Assembly (NCBI GenBank): GCA_944381635.1
Contig: CALWLY010000009.1
Coordinates: forward strand, 32,465-96,464
Origin: an uncultured Lachnospiraceae bacterium
Lineage (GTDB): Bacteria > Bacillota > Clostridia > Lachnospirales > Lachnospiraceae
Length of the DNA: 64,000 bases
Direction of reading: 5' to 3'
Made by a program: the position numbers and the translations under genes. Each line of letters opens with the position of its first letter. Position 1 is the stretch's first letter. The notes beneath the pieces were generated by a model, which was given only the letters and a program-made list of their open reading frames with translations, was not told the origin of the DNA and made no database searches. Shown here one piece after another: positions 16,024-23,973 of this stretch.

Positions 16024-17056
16024 GACAATTTCTCTCCTTTCTGCCAAGACGAATCGCTTTTCTTCCGTTTTTGAGCTTATACAGCAACAGACCGATAAAC
16101 AAAATGCTTCCCACAATTCCGATAATAAGCTCAATCGGCAGCTCGTAGGGCATAATGACCGTTCTTGCAATCATATCTGCCACAAGGACAAACAGTGCTC
16201 CGAAAAGGGCGGTATCCACTAAAGTTCCCCGAATCTTGTCCCCCCGGAACATGGCTACAATATTCGGAACAAGCAGGCCGATATAAGAAATTGCTCCTAC
16301 CACCGTCACTACACTTGCCGTGATCATCGCCGCAATGGTAAGCCCCAAAAACAGCACCAGCTTGTAATTTACTCCCAGATTTCCTGCAAAGTCTTTTCCC
16401 ATTCCGACAATGTTAAAATGATTGGCATAAATAAATGCAAGTACAACAAGCGGCGCCGCCAGATACACAAGTTCATAATTTCCTTTGATCACCAGGGCAA
16501 AAGAACCCACAAGGAAAGAAGAAAGCTGCTGAGTCACCTCAAATTTATAGGCGAGAAAATTTGTCACACCGCCTATCACATTGCCGAACATGATTCCAAC
16601 CAGAGGAACAAGAACGGCATCTTTAAACTGAATTTTCTGGATAAACCAGACAAAAATCCAGGTGCCGCATATCGACATAGTAAAAGAAAACAGAGTGCGG
16701 CCCCACATACTGGCATTCGGCATAAAAATCAGAGAAAGCAAAATACCAAACTGTGCGGAGGAAATTGTCGCTCCTGTTGTGGGTGAAACAAATTTATTCA
16801 TACAAAGCTGCTGCATGATCAGTCCGGCAACACTCATGCCCGTGCCTGTACAGAGAATTGCCAGCAGCCTCGGTATTCTGGAAAGTAAAAATATCTCAAA
16901 CTCTCTTGCATTTCTGTCTGTCAAAAGTGTGTTTATATCAATATCCACCACGCCAACAAACAAAGATACAAAGGAAACCACTAAAAGCAATCCGGCAAGA
17001 ATCGCTGTGCTAAACCAGCTCTTACCGTAAATTCTTCTTATCATTTCTTTTTTCAT
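16016..17056 (-). CDS. FecCD-family siderophore permease, first subunit (YclN-like)
   Basis: The 346-residue protein has about nine helices and the family motifs RIPRLLAILCTGTGMSVAGLIMQ (about 59-81) and GAISYIGLLVPNIVAMF (about 252-268), the latter being the coupling loop to the ATPase. It is the first gene of the importer operon. A palindrome AGTTAG-N6-CTAACT lies 39 bp upstream of the start and repeats the core of the operator in front of the AraC gene. The gene ends inside the start of the second permease. Confidence 0.88.
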   Translation of the reverse strand: MKKEMIRRIYGKSWFSTAILAGLLLVVSFVSLFVGVVDIDINTLLTDRNAREFEIFLLSRIPRLLAILCTGTGMSVAGLIMQQLCMNKFVSPTTGATISSAQFGILLSLIFMPNASMWGRTLFSFTMSICGTWIFVWFIQKIQFKDAVLVPLVGIMFGNVIGGVTNFLAYKFEVTQQLSSFLVGSFALVIKGNYELVYLAAPLVVLAFIYANHFNIVGMGKDFAGNLGVNYKLVLFLGLTIAAMITASVVTVVGAISYIGLLVPNIVAMFRGDKIRGTLVDTALFGALFVLVADMIARTVIMPYELPIELIIGIVGSILFIGLLLYKLKNGRKAIRLGRKERNCHG

Positions 17057-17094
17057 CCTCTCCTTTTCGCGGCATTACCCGCTCGAATTTTTTC

Positions 17095-17135
17095 AGTTAG
17101 TTCAATCTAACTCATGTACAGGTGCTATTGTAACA
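17095..17135 (-). promoter_or_regulatory. Probable promoter and GTTAG-N6-CTAAC operator of the importer operon
   Basis: On the minus strand an extended -10 (TGTTACAAT, 17135-17127) has no good -35. Fifteen bases downstream lies the palindrome AGTTAG-TTCAAT-CTAACT (17095-17112). The same GTTAG-N6-CTAAC core forms the centre of the palindrome overlapping the AraC promoter, which supports a shared repressor, probably iron-responsive. The palindrome is seen; the regulator is inferred. Confidence 0.6.
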
Positions 17136-17174
17136 ACATTTCTTTTTCCATTTCTGCTCTGATCGAACAGAAAA

Positions 17175-17209
17175 ATGCTCCGAAGGAACACAGTGTTCCC
17201 TCAGAGCAT
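17175..17209 (-). terminator. Terminator of the AraC-type regulator gene
   Basis: On the minus strand ATGCTC-GA-GGAACA pairs with TGTTCC-TC-GAGCAT with two mismatches and a 2-nt loop, followed by TTTTTC. It ends 3 bp after the regulator stop and separates it from the importer promoter. Confidence 0.8.
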
Positions 17210-17211
17210 CT

Positions 17212-17769
17212 TTATAAACTTCTGTGATTTTTTCGGTATTCTCCCGGAAGCTCACCCATAATCTCCCGAAATGCCGCGGCAAACTTACTGGCATTTTCGT
17301 AGCCGCATTCGTTGGCAATCTCCAGCACCGATTTTTCTGTCCGGGCCAATTTTAAAGCTGCTGCATGCATTTTCCGGATACGCATGTAGTTAAACACGGA
17401 TGTACCGTATACTCCGCGAAACGTATTCTGCAGGTGGCTTTTGGAAACATGAAATTTCTTTGCAAGCTCCGCCACGGTAATATCCGAATCTGACCGATCA
17501 TTCAGATAATCGGTAATCTTTTTTGCCAGGTCTGCCTGGGTCTGCGACACGGTTCCGTAAGACGCCTTAGGATCCAAAGAATCCATTTTGCTGAGGGCAA
17601 AAATAAGCTCCATAACCTCAATTTTAAGACTGCAGCTGTCCCTATGAGCAGAACTGTACACCAGTTCAATTCCCGGAAATACCTGATGTACCCTCATCTG
17701 TGCATCGCCTGTCATGGTTTCTGTAAAAACAGGCTTTTCCTTTAAACTAATTTTTTTGGTTTCTTTCAT
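17212..17769 (-). CDS. Shortened AraC-family transcriptional regulator
   Basis: The C-terminal ~95 residues form a complete double helix-turn-helix AraC domain: ITVAELAKKFHVSKSHLQNTFRG (first HTH) and VLEIANECGYENASKFAAAFRE (second HTH), ending in GEYRKN. The N-terminal part is only about 85 residues, whereas relatives of about 280-300 residues carry a complete effector-binding domain. The remaining piece joins an FPGIELVYSSAHRDSC start to a LKIEVMELIFALS helix, as if the middle of the domain had been lost in frame. The gene lies just upstream of the siderophore importer and shares an operator with it, so it may control iron uptake, but loss of sensing is possible. Confidence 0.75.
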   Translation of the reverse strand: MKETKKISLKEKPVFTETMTGDAQMRVHQVFPGIELVYSSAHRDSCSLKIEVMELIFALSKMDSLDPKASYGTVSQTQADLAKKITDYLNDRSDSDITVAELAKKFHVSKSHLQNTFRGVYGTSVFNYMRIRKMHAAALKLARTEKSVLEIANECGYENASKFAAAFREIMGELPGEYRKNHRSL

Positions 17770-17818
17770 TTATAAGCTCTTTTCCGACGGCACTGCAGGA
17801 TACTCATCCCTGTATGCC

Positions 17819-17881
17819 GTAATATAATGATGGTTAGTCATTGCTAACCATCATTATATTACACTTTTCAAAGAGCGTCAA
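17819..17881 (-). promoter_or_regulatory. Promoter and overlapping 19-nt-arm palindromic operator of the AraC gene
   Basis: TTGACG (17881-17876), 17-bp spacer and TATAAT (17858-17853) form a near-consensus promoter. The -10 lies inside a perfect palindrome whose 19-nt arms (17819-17837 and 17844-17862) read GTAATATAATGATGGTTAG on the left, around TCATTG. Binding there would block RNA polymerase, so this is a repressor site. Its centre, GTTAG-N6-CTAAC, is also found at 17096-17111. Confidence 0.8.
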
Positions 17882-17965
17882 CCGCCTCAAAAAAATGGAA
17901 ATGATTTCATAATATTCAAAACAGCTGCCAAAAACGGACAGCCAGACTGTCAGGGCATTTTTCAA

Positions 17966-19063
17966 TCAGAGTGTCAGAAACTCCAGACTGACTACACAGT
18001 ATGCAGGATATCTGTGCTTTTCTTCTAACAGTCCTGTCTTTTCATTTCTTTTAAATACAACCAACTCGTCGCTGTTTTGATTTGCCGCAAGAAGCCATTT
18101 TCCATTGGGAGAAAGTTTCATTCCTCTGGGATTTTTTCCAAGGGTAAACGCCCACTGAATGGGCTCCAGATGACCATCCTTTTCAATGCGGTAAACCACA
18201 ATGCTGTCATGTCCTCTGTTGGATGCATACAGAAATCTGCCGTCTGCAGATACTTCTGCTCCTGCAAGAGCGCTTTCACCCTTCCATCCGGATGGAAGAC
18301 TTGACACATCATCGATGATTCGAATTTTGCCGGTTTCTTTATCCCATTCCAATGTGCAGACACGGTTGGAAAGTTCGTTAGTCACAAAGACCCATTTTCC
18401 GTTAGGATGAACGGCGAGAGAGCGGGGACCATACCCTTCCGGCATATTCAGATAAGTACGAGTCTGCCTTATAATTCCTCCGGATTCCTCCTCACTGTCA
18501 GATATCCTCTGGTAGCAGGAAATCCTGTCCAGGCCAAGATCCACTACCCACAAAAATCCTTTGGTCAAAAGTGTGGTATGTACATGAGATTTTTCCTGTC
18601 TGATCTCATCTTTTCCTTTTCCCCCAAAAATCAGCAGCCTTTCCAATCCTTTTATAAAACGATCTTCTCTCACCGTCACACAGGAAACGCTTCCTCCATT
18701 GTAGTTTGCAATATACAGATATTTTCCATTCCGTGACTCACACAGACAGCAGGGTGCTTCTCCCATCACTGCCAGACGATTTAAAAGCGTGAGATTTCCA
18801 TCCTCCTCTATCCGATAAGAACTCACCGCTCCTCCGCCGGCTCCTCCAAACTGATCCAGTTCGTTTACCGTATACAGATTTTTTTTATCTGTGGAAACTG
18901 CCATGGCCGACGCATTTGCCGCATCTTCAAATCTGCCGCATTCTGTCATTTCTCCCGTTTCTTCGTTAAAATCATAGATGACAATCCCTTTTCCGCTTCC
19001 GGTAAATACACTTCCGTCTCCGGTTGTCACCGGTTCATGATAACTTCCTGTATAAAGTTTCAT
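17966..19063 (-). CDS. Lactonase / 6-phosphogluconolactonase-type beta-propeller
   Basis: From the ATG at 19063 (MKLYTGSYHEP) the protein has 365 residues and repeated beta-blade motifs such as GKYLYIANYNGGSV, GKWVFVTNELSNRV, GRFLYASNRGHDSIV and GKWLLAANQNSDELVVF, the seven-bladed Lactonase family (PF10282) pattern. Members hydrolyse 6-phosphogluconolactone or related lactones in the cytoplasm, though many have other substrates. An alternative TTG start at 19075 was rejected because GAGGAGAGG lies immediately before the ATG. It follows the preceding gene by 8 nt and closes a four-gene operon with acyltransferase genes; no pentose-phosphate genes are nearby. Confidence 0.8.
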   Translation of the reverse strand: MKLYTGSYHEPVTTGDGSVFTGSGKGIVIYDFNEETGEMTECGRFEDAANASAMAVSTDKKNLYTVNELDQFGGAGGGAVSSYRIEEDGNLTLLNRLAVMGEAPCCLCESRNGKYLYIANYNGGSVSCVTVREDRFIKGLERLLIFGGKGKDEIRQEKSHVHTTLLTKGFLWVVDLGLDRISCYQRISDSEEESGGIIRQTRTYLNMPEGYGPRSLAVHPNGKWVFVTNELSNRVCTLEWDKETGKIRIIDDVSSLPSGWKGESALAGAEVSADGRFLYASNRGHDSIVVYRIEKDGHLEPIQWAFTLGKNPRGMKLSPNGKWLLAANQNSDELVVFKRNEKTGLLEEKHRYPAYCVVSLEFLTL

Positions 19064-19071
19064 ACCTCTCC

Positions 19072-19953
19072 TCAACTTTCCACTACCCGGTACAGGTAGC
19101 TGTTTCCTCTTTTTCCCGTTCTCTCCACCGCATCCACAAAAGAAAGCACATGAAGGATCAGGCTTGCATTTTCTTTTCTCACGCCGATTGCCCCTGCAAA
19201 TTCCTTTGCCGTAAAAGGCTCCGGCAGTCCATAGGGAATCAGTTGTATATAATCTTCTTTTCTTTCAAATGTATATTCATCTGCCAAAGCTATTGGTATC
19301 CTGTCAAAACGGCTGGAACCTTTTTTTCCATCCTTGCTCCATCCGTTTAACAAGCGGTATTCTTCCGTATCCAGCATCACAATTTTCAGCTTCAGATTTT
19401 TGTCCGTAAGAAAAGGTTTTATTTTGTAAAATTCCCGGAAAGCCATATAGGGACTTCCCTTAACCGGAGATTTTCTCTTCCCGGAAAATTCCCCGGTAGT
19501 CTGATCGATCCAGATAATCCATTTTTCCCGGGGAATGGGATAGACTACTGTCACCGGATAAAGGGGCAGAAACCTTGTCAGCTTTTCCCGAAGCTTGTCA
19601 AAATTTCTCGTCTGTATTTCTATGATTTCCTCACCGGTAAAAATATCCGCCACGCAGGATGCTATCTTTACTTCCTGCTTTTCCACGTCCGGTTCATAGA
19701 AATTTTTCAGCACGGCATGCATGGTCTTTTCCGACAGGGTTCCTATCCCGTTCTTTTCCCTTTTCTGCCCTACAATCTTATCTCTTGCGGATTCAAACCG
19801 CTTTCTCATATCCTCCGGAATGCGTTTCTGCTGCTCTGTATCCGGCTCTTTCCTCTCATTCTGCGCTGTCAGCCGGATTCCCTGCTTTTCCCGGAATTTT
19901 TCACAGTCCTCAAGAGTGAAGATCACCGTTTTTTTTCTTTTGCCCGCTGCCAT
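19072..19953 (-). CDS. Unrecognised protein with a possible PD-(D/E)XK-like core and C-terminal winged helix
   Basis: I do not recognise this 293-residue protein. Residues 1-75 are very basic and charged. The middle has an SEKTMHAVLKNFY helix, then a CVADIF...EEIIEIQT stretch (about 110-122), the spacing and hydrophobic pattern of a restriction-like nuclease with D and ExQ in place of ExK. The C-terminal ~50 residues (FTAKEFAGAIGVRKENASLIL...GNSYLYRV) look like a winged helix. DNA binding or cleavage is therefore possible, but not shown. The internal ATG at 19953 follows AGAGGAG by seven bases and was preferred to the ATG at 19971. It sits 1 nt after the SGNH gene and 8 nt before the lactonase gene. 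Confidence 0.55.
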   Translation of the reverse strand: MAAGKRKKTVIFTLEDCEKFREKQGIRLTAQNERKEPDTEQQKRIPEDMRKRFESARDKIVGQKREKNGIGTLSEKTMHAVLKNFYEPDVEKQEVKIASCVADIFTGEEIIEIQTRNFDKLREKLTRFLPLYPVTVVYPIPREKWIIWIDQTTGEFSGKRKSPVKGSPYMAFREFYKIKPFLTDKNLKLKIVMLDTEEYRLLNGWSKDGKKGSSRFDRIPIALADEYTFERKEDYIQLIPYGLPEPFTAKEFAGAIGVRKENASLILHVLSFVDAVERTGKRGNSYLYRVVES

Positions 19954-19954
19954 C

Positions 19955-21034
19955 TCAAGACTCCTCTTCATAGAGGAGGGGCATCTGCACAGTCAGAATA
20001 TCTTCCGCCATAGCTTTTTTTGCACTGAGGAACTGTTCCATGTTTTCTTTGCTTACCCGATAGGTTCCTCCCTCATTTTCATCTTTCTCCTCCGCCAGCT
20101 TTTCCGTCACGAAGTGATTGATTTCCTCCCGGAAATGAACCGGGTCCATATACTGGTCAAGATCATAGACAATCTCTGTCTCTTCCTGGAAATCATACAG
20201 TTTTACGTTGGGAAGCGTAAGAAGATTTTCCATAAGCACTTCGGCTCCGTAGAGATACTCTTCCAGATAACCGGTGCGATACATATTGTCCCACCAAAGC
20301 ATGGAATAAGGAGGAAGAAAAAAATAAAACTCTGTCTCGGGATGCTCCTGTACGAGGGTGACAAGCAGATCCACATTCTGATCCACTCTTTCCTGATACT
20401 GTTCCTTTGTTCGCATAGGCGCAACCGTCTCGGCTCTGTTATAATGAGACAGCGTCTCCTCTTTTCCGAAGGTTCTGTACTGGTCCCAGTTGTAGGACAT
20501 TCCTTCATCGTAATCTTCCAGCCAGCTCTGAGCCATCATGTAGGGCACATCCTCAAACAACACATCCTTATTCCAGAAATAATTCACATCGTCAAAAGGA
20601 TTTTCATTAAACAGATACAGTGGCATGGAATCGTTCAGGAAATTCTGCTCCGGATCTCCGTCCAGCGCAAATAAATCCATACTGTAAAATACGTTTTTGA
20701 TCTCTTTTTCCTCAAAAGCTCTTTCCAGATAATAGACAAGATCCGATACGGTACCTGAGCTCTTGATGGCTTTCACCGTAGTGACTCCGAACAGCTCGTC
20801 AAACCAGTGATTGTTATAATTTTCCGCCACGGAAGAACCTGCGATGATACTGTCATATTCGAAATTTTTCAAGGTTCCAATGCACTGGTATTCCGATTTC
20901 GTCACAACCTTCTTAAGCCCCGGCACAGGTTCATGATAATGAAAAAAGGGATCTATCCATATAATAACGGCTGCTGCCGCCACAAGCAAAACGGCAGCCC
21001 TTATCAAAAACTGTCTGATAAATTTCTGATACAT
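19955..21034 (-). CDS. SGNH/DltD-AlgX-like membrane-anchored acyl-transfer partner
   Basis: The 359-residue protein has one N-terminal membrane helix (about 8-28) and an extracytoplasmic domain. The SGNH features are visible: IIAGSSVAEN (nucleophile candidate S67/S68) and a C-terminal MDPVHFRE (D297, H300) that supplies the DxxH pair. Such proteins work with MBOAT acyltransferases, as AlgI with AlgX/AlgJ or DltB with DltD, to acylate a polysaccharide or teichoic acid outside the membrane. It lies 37 bp after the MBOAT gene on the same strand, which supports the pairing. The polymer modified is unknown. Confidence 0.8.
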   Translation of the reverse strand: MYQKFIRQFLIRAAVLLVAAAAVIIWIDPFFHYHEPVPGLKKVVTKSEYQCIGTLKNFEYDSIIAGSSVAENYNNHWFDELFGVTTVKAIKSSGTVSDLVYYLERAFEEKEIKNVFYSMDLFALDGDPEQNFLNDSMPLYLFNENPFDDVNYFWNKDVLFEDVPYMMAQSWLEDYDEGMSYNWDQYRTFGKEETLSHYNRAETVAPMRTKEQYQERVDQNVDLLVTLVQEHPETEFYFFLPPYSMLWWDNMYRTGYLEEYLYGAEVLMENLLTLPNVKLYDFQEETEIVYDLDQYMDPVHFREEINHFVTEKLAEEKDENEGGTYRVSKENMEQFLSAKKAMAEDILTVQMPLLYEEES

Positions 21035-21071
21035 ATGCCCATCCTTTCTTTTATCTATCTTTTTTGTCCTC

Positions 21072-22598
21072 CTAAAAATTAAAATACAAGAAAGTGCTTA
21101 CTCCCGAAAAAGAAAGAACAGACCAGACCAGAATAATCACCAGTCCCCAGGTAAACCGGGAAGTAAGTGTTGCTTCCTGCGCAATAAGCTGTGCTCTTTT
21201 TCCTGCAAGGACCACAATGCAGATAACGGTTATAAGTGCCATAACCGCCACATCCACAACCGGAATCAGTCCGGGAAGCACCATGGATAAAGCCTTTGTG
21301 ATAATATAAATTTCTACCGGCTCCATGACCTGCGCCATAGCCGTCAGGCTGCCGTTTAATCCGGGAGTCACCATAGCCTTTAAAATTTCAAATCCCTGTG
21401 ACACGGAATCCGCCCGGAAAAAAACAAAGGCAAGACATACAAAAAGAAACGTAGCTGCCTGGGAAATACGAAGCGTAATTTTTCCTTTCTTTTCACGGCT
21501 TTGCGCTTCTTTTTCCTTTGTATCCTCTTTCCCTGCAGACTTATTTTTAAAGCCCGCATAAAGACTGTTTACGGATACTGCCGCCCCGTGCAGACAGCCC
21601 CACAGCACAAAAGTCCAGTTTGCTCCGTGCCAGATACCGCTCACCAGAAAAACAACCATCGTATTCACGATTGTCCTTACCTTTCCTTTTCTGCTGCCTC
21701 CAAGAGGAATGTAGACATAACGGGTGAGAAATCGTCCCAGCGTCATATGCCAGCGGCGCCAGAACTCTTTCACAGAAGCTGATTTATAAGGGGACATAAA
21801 GTTTTCCGGGATAGTGATGCCAAGCATCTGTGCAATACCTGCCGCCATATCACAGTAACCGGAAAAGTCCAGATAAAGTTCAAAAGAATAAAAAACTGCC
21901 GCCGCCACAGCCCCTGCCATATCAAGACCTGCCGAATTGGAAAAAGCAAAGTTTACCGCCTTTGCAAGGGTATCCGCCAAAAGAACTTTCTTTCCCAGTC
22001 CCAGAGTAAAGCGCACCATACCTCTGGCAAAGCTTTCCCCATGAAACTTTCGCCTTTCTCTATCCTGAAACTGCGGAATAATCTCCCAGTGAAAGGCAAT
22101 CGGTCCTGAAATCAGATACGGAAAGAACGTCACAAAAGTCAGATAATCAAGAAGCCCCTCATGCTCCCTTTCTCTGCGAAACCGATCCGTCAAAAACGCA
22201 ATCTGACTGAACGTATAAAAACTGATTCCAAGAGGCAGAACAATATTTTTCAGATTGAAATCCGTATGCAGCGCCGCATTCAGATTCTCCACAAAAAAAT
22301 CATAGTATTTAAAGTAAAACAAAAGACCAAGGTTAAAAATAAGCCCTGCACCAAAAAGAAGCCCATTTCCACGGCCTTTTTCCAATACTGCCATACCTTT
22401 GCTGATCAGGAAGTTTCCTCCTGCGCTGATCAGCAGAAGCGGCAGATAAGCCGGATTGGCATAGCCGTAAAACCAAAGGGATACAGCAATCAAAAATACC
22501 TGCGCCAGCCGGAATTTCTGCATTTTATTGAATAAATACCAGCCTGCCAGTGTTACCGGCAGAAAAAGAAACAGAAAATAATAAGAGTTAAATACCAT
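21072..22598 (-). CDS. MBOAT-family O-acyltransferase (AlgI/DltB-like)
   Basis: From the ATG at 22598 (MVFNSYYFLF) the protein has 508 residues and about eleven membrane segments. The N-terminal FNSYYFLFLFLPV, SFYTFSQIAFLTD, YSFELYLDFSGYCDMAAGIAQ and catalytic VSGIWHGANWTF (His near 320) blocks are classic for the AlgI branch. The enzyme moves acyl groups across the membrane onto secreted polymers. The ATG has GGAG a few bases upstream, and the TTG at 22610 is less likely. It is first in an operon with the SGNH partner, the unrecognised 293-residue protein and the lactonase. Confidence 0.9.
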   Translation of the reverse strand: MVFNSYYFLFLFLPVTLAGWYLFNKMQKFRLAQVFLIAVSLWFYGYANPAYLPLLLISAGGNFLISKGMAVLEKGRGNGLLFGAGLIFNLGLLFYFKYYDFFVENLNAALHTDFNLKNIVLPLGISFYTFSQIAFLTDRFRREREHEGLLDYLTFVTFFPYLISGPIAFHWEIIPQFQDRERRKFHGESFARGMVRFTLGLGKKVLLADTLAKAVNFAFSNSAGLDMAGAVAAAVFYSFELYLDFSGYCDMAAGIAQMLGITIPENFMSPYKSASVKEFWRRWHMTLGRFLTRYVYIPLGGSRKGKVRTIVNTMVVFLVSGIWHGANWTFVLWGCLHGAAVSVNSLYAGFKNKSAGKEDTKEKEAQSREKKGKITLRISQAATFLFVCLAFVFFRADSVSQGFEILKAMVTPGLNGSLTAMAQVMEPVEIYIITKALSMVLPGLIPVVDVAVMALITVICIVVLAGKRAQLIAQEATLTSRFTWGLVIILVWSVLSFSGVSTFLYFNF

Positions 22599-22664
22599 AA
22601 TCTTCTCCAAATCTAACCTATTCTTTTCTCAGTGTACCATATTTTTATCCTTTGTGTACAGAAG

Positions 22665-22716
22665 AGAGGGTGCTGTAAAATCAGAGATTTTATGTTTCTG
22701 ATTTTACAACACCCTC
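22665..22716 (-). terminator. Long hairpin downstream of the fructokinase gene
   Basis: AGAGGGTGCTGTAAAATCAG pairs with CTGATTTTACAACACCCTCT around a short AT-rich loop; only one or two positions mismatch. It lies between the fructokinase stop and the MBOAT start, so it ends the sucrose operon on the minus strand, although the following T-tract is short. The arms resemble the terminator at 8675. Confidence 0.65.
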
Positions 22717-22740
22717 TTGTGCAGTCAGATTTTTAAATTA

Positions 22741-23709
22741 TTATTTTCTGGAAGCGATAAAAGCTTTTACTTCCTCTACTTCCGGCATAACGCGCAGAGC
22801 GCCTTTTCTTGTTGTGATAATAGATGCTGCAGCGTTTGCAAATGTCAGCATTTCTGTGATTTTTTCCTCATCCAGGTTGTCAAGTCCATACTCTAACACA
22901 TAGTTTAAGCAGCAGCCTCCAAAAGTATCTCCGGCTCCTGTTGTCTCAATGGTGGAATCCTGTAAGAAAGGAGCTACTGTCACACGCAGATCTTTGTAAT
23001 AAGCACGGCTTCCGTCACGTCCCATGGACAGTAAAATAAGCGGAATGTTGTACTCTTCTCTCAGTTTTGCAATTCCTGCGTCAAAGTCCTCTTCTCCGGT
23101 AAACCACTGAATCTCATTGTCGGAAATTTTCAGAACATCGCAGTGAGAAAGACCATAAGCTACCTGCTCTTTTGCTTCATCCAGAGAATTCCACAGAGGC
23201 TCTCTTAAGTTCGGATCAAAAGAAATAATTGCTCCGCTTTCTTCTGCTATGGCAATCGCTTTTTTGGTTGCTTTTCTTACACCTTCGTGTGTCATGGAAA
23301 GTGTTCCGAAATGGAAAATCTTTGCGTCACGGATCATATCTTCGTTTACTTCTTCTTCTGTAAACATCATGTCCGCACCGGGATTGCGGTAGAAGGAGAA
23401 ATCACGGTCTCCGTCCTCAAATGTCTGAACAAATGCCAAAGTTGTGCGAACATCCTTGTCCATCATCATACAGGTAGTGTCAATGCCCAGTTCTTCCAGT
23501 GTGGCTTTTAATTTCACACCGAAAATATCCTGTCCCACTTTTCCCATAAATGCAGTCTTTCTTCCGCATTTATTCAGCATAGCCAGCACATTGCAGGGAG
23601 CTCCGCCGGGATTTGCCTCAAACAGCGTATTTCCCTGTGCACTTTTTCCATTGTCTGTAAAGTCAATGAGCAGTTCACCCAGTGTTAAAACATCAAAATT
23701 TTTCATCAT
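22741..23709 (-). CDS. scrK: Fructokinase (PfkB family)
   Basis: A 322-residue ribokinase-fold sugar kinase. The N-terminal GELLIDF and NPGGAPCNV motifs, the central FDPNLRE block and the C-terminal ETTGAGDTFGGCCL with its catalytic Asp near residue 262 are all present. These features are typical of bacterial fructokinases acting on free fructose with ATP. It is the last gene of the sucrose/fructan cluster: the upstream GH32 enzyme releases fructose and this kinase feeds it to glycolysis as fructose 6-phosphate. A 160-bp inverted-repeat element separates it from the hydrolase gene. Confidence 0.9.
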   Translation of the reverse strand: MMKNFDVLTLGELLIDFTDNGKSAQGNTLFEANPGGAPCNVLAMLNKCGRKTAFMGKVGQDIFGVKLKATLEELGIDTTCMMMDKDVRTTLAFVQTFEDGDRDFSFYRNPGADMMFTEEEVNEDMIRDAKIFHFGTLSMTHEGVRKATKKAIAIAEESGAIISFDPNLREPLWNSLDEAKEQVAYGLSHCDVLKISDNEIQWFTGEEDFDAGIAKLREEYNIPLILLSMGRDGSRAYYKDLRVTVAPFLQDSTIETTGAGDTFGGCCLNYVLEYGLDNLDEEKITEMLTFANAAASIITTRKGALRVMPEVEEVKAFIASRK

Positions 23710-23809
23710 TCTCTATCCCCTTTTTGAGTTTCCTTATGTTTGATGTTATTTTACCAAGAAGCCGGGAAAAAGGAAATAGAAAAAACTTTAGTTTCCGTAG
23801 AATTTGTAT

Positions 23810-23969
23810 AACAGTTCAGCCATCTGGCATCAGGAGACGGATTTATACCTGCATAAAAATCCGTTTTCTGATGCACAGATGAGCTAATCGCTCGCACATG
23901 AGGAAAACAGCGGCGTAGCCGCAATAAGCACGTCAGTGCGGTTTTTCGAATAGCGCGGGCTGAACTGTT
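23810..23969. mobile_element. 160-bp MITE-like structured element with 12-bp terminal inverted repeats
   Basis: AACAGTTCAGCC (23810-23821) and GGCTGAACTGTT (23958-23969) are perfect terminal inverted repeats. Inside, ATCTG-GCATCAG-ACGGATTT (23822-23844) pairs with AAATCCGT-CTGATGC-CAGAT (23857-23880), and smaller stems GCGGC-GTA-GCCGC and GCAC-GTCA-GTGC follow. It contains no convincing gene. It lies 4 bp after the GH32 stop, within the sucrose operon. The form suggests a non-autonomous transposable element or a structured RNA unit. Confidence 0.65.
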
Positions 23970-23973
23970 ACTA

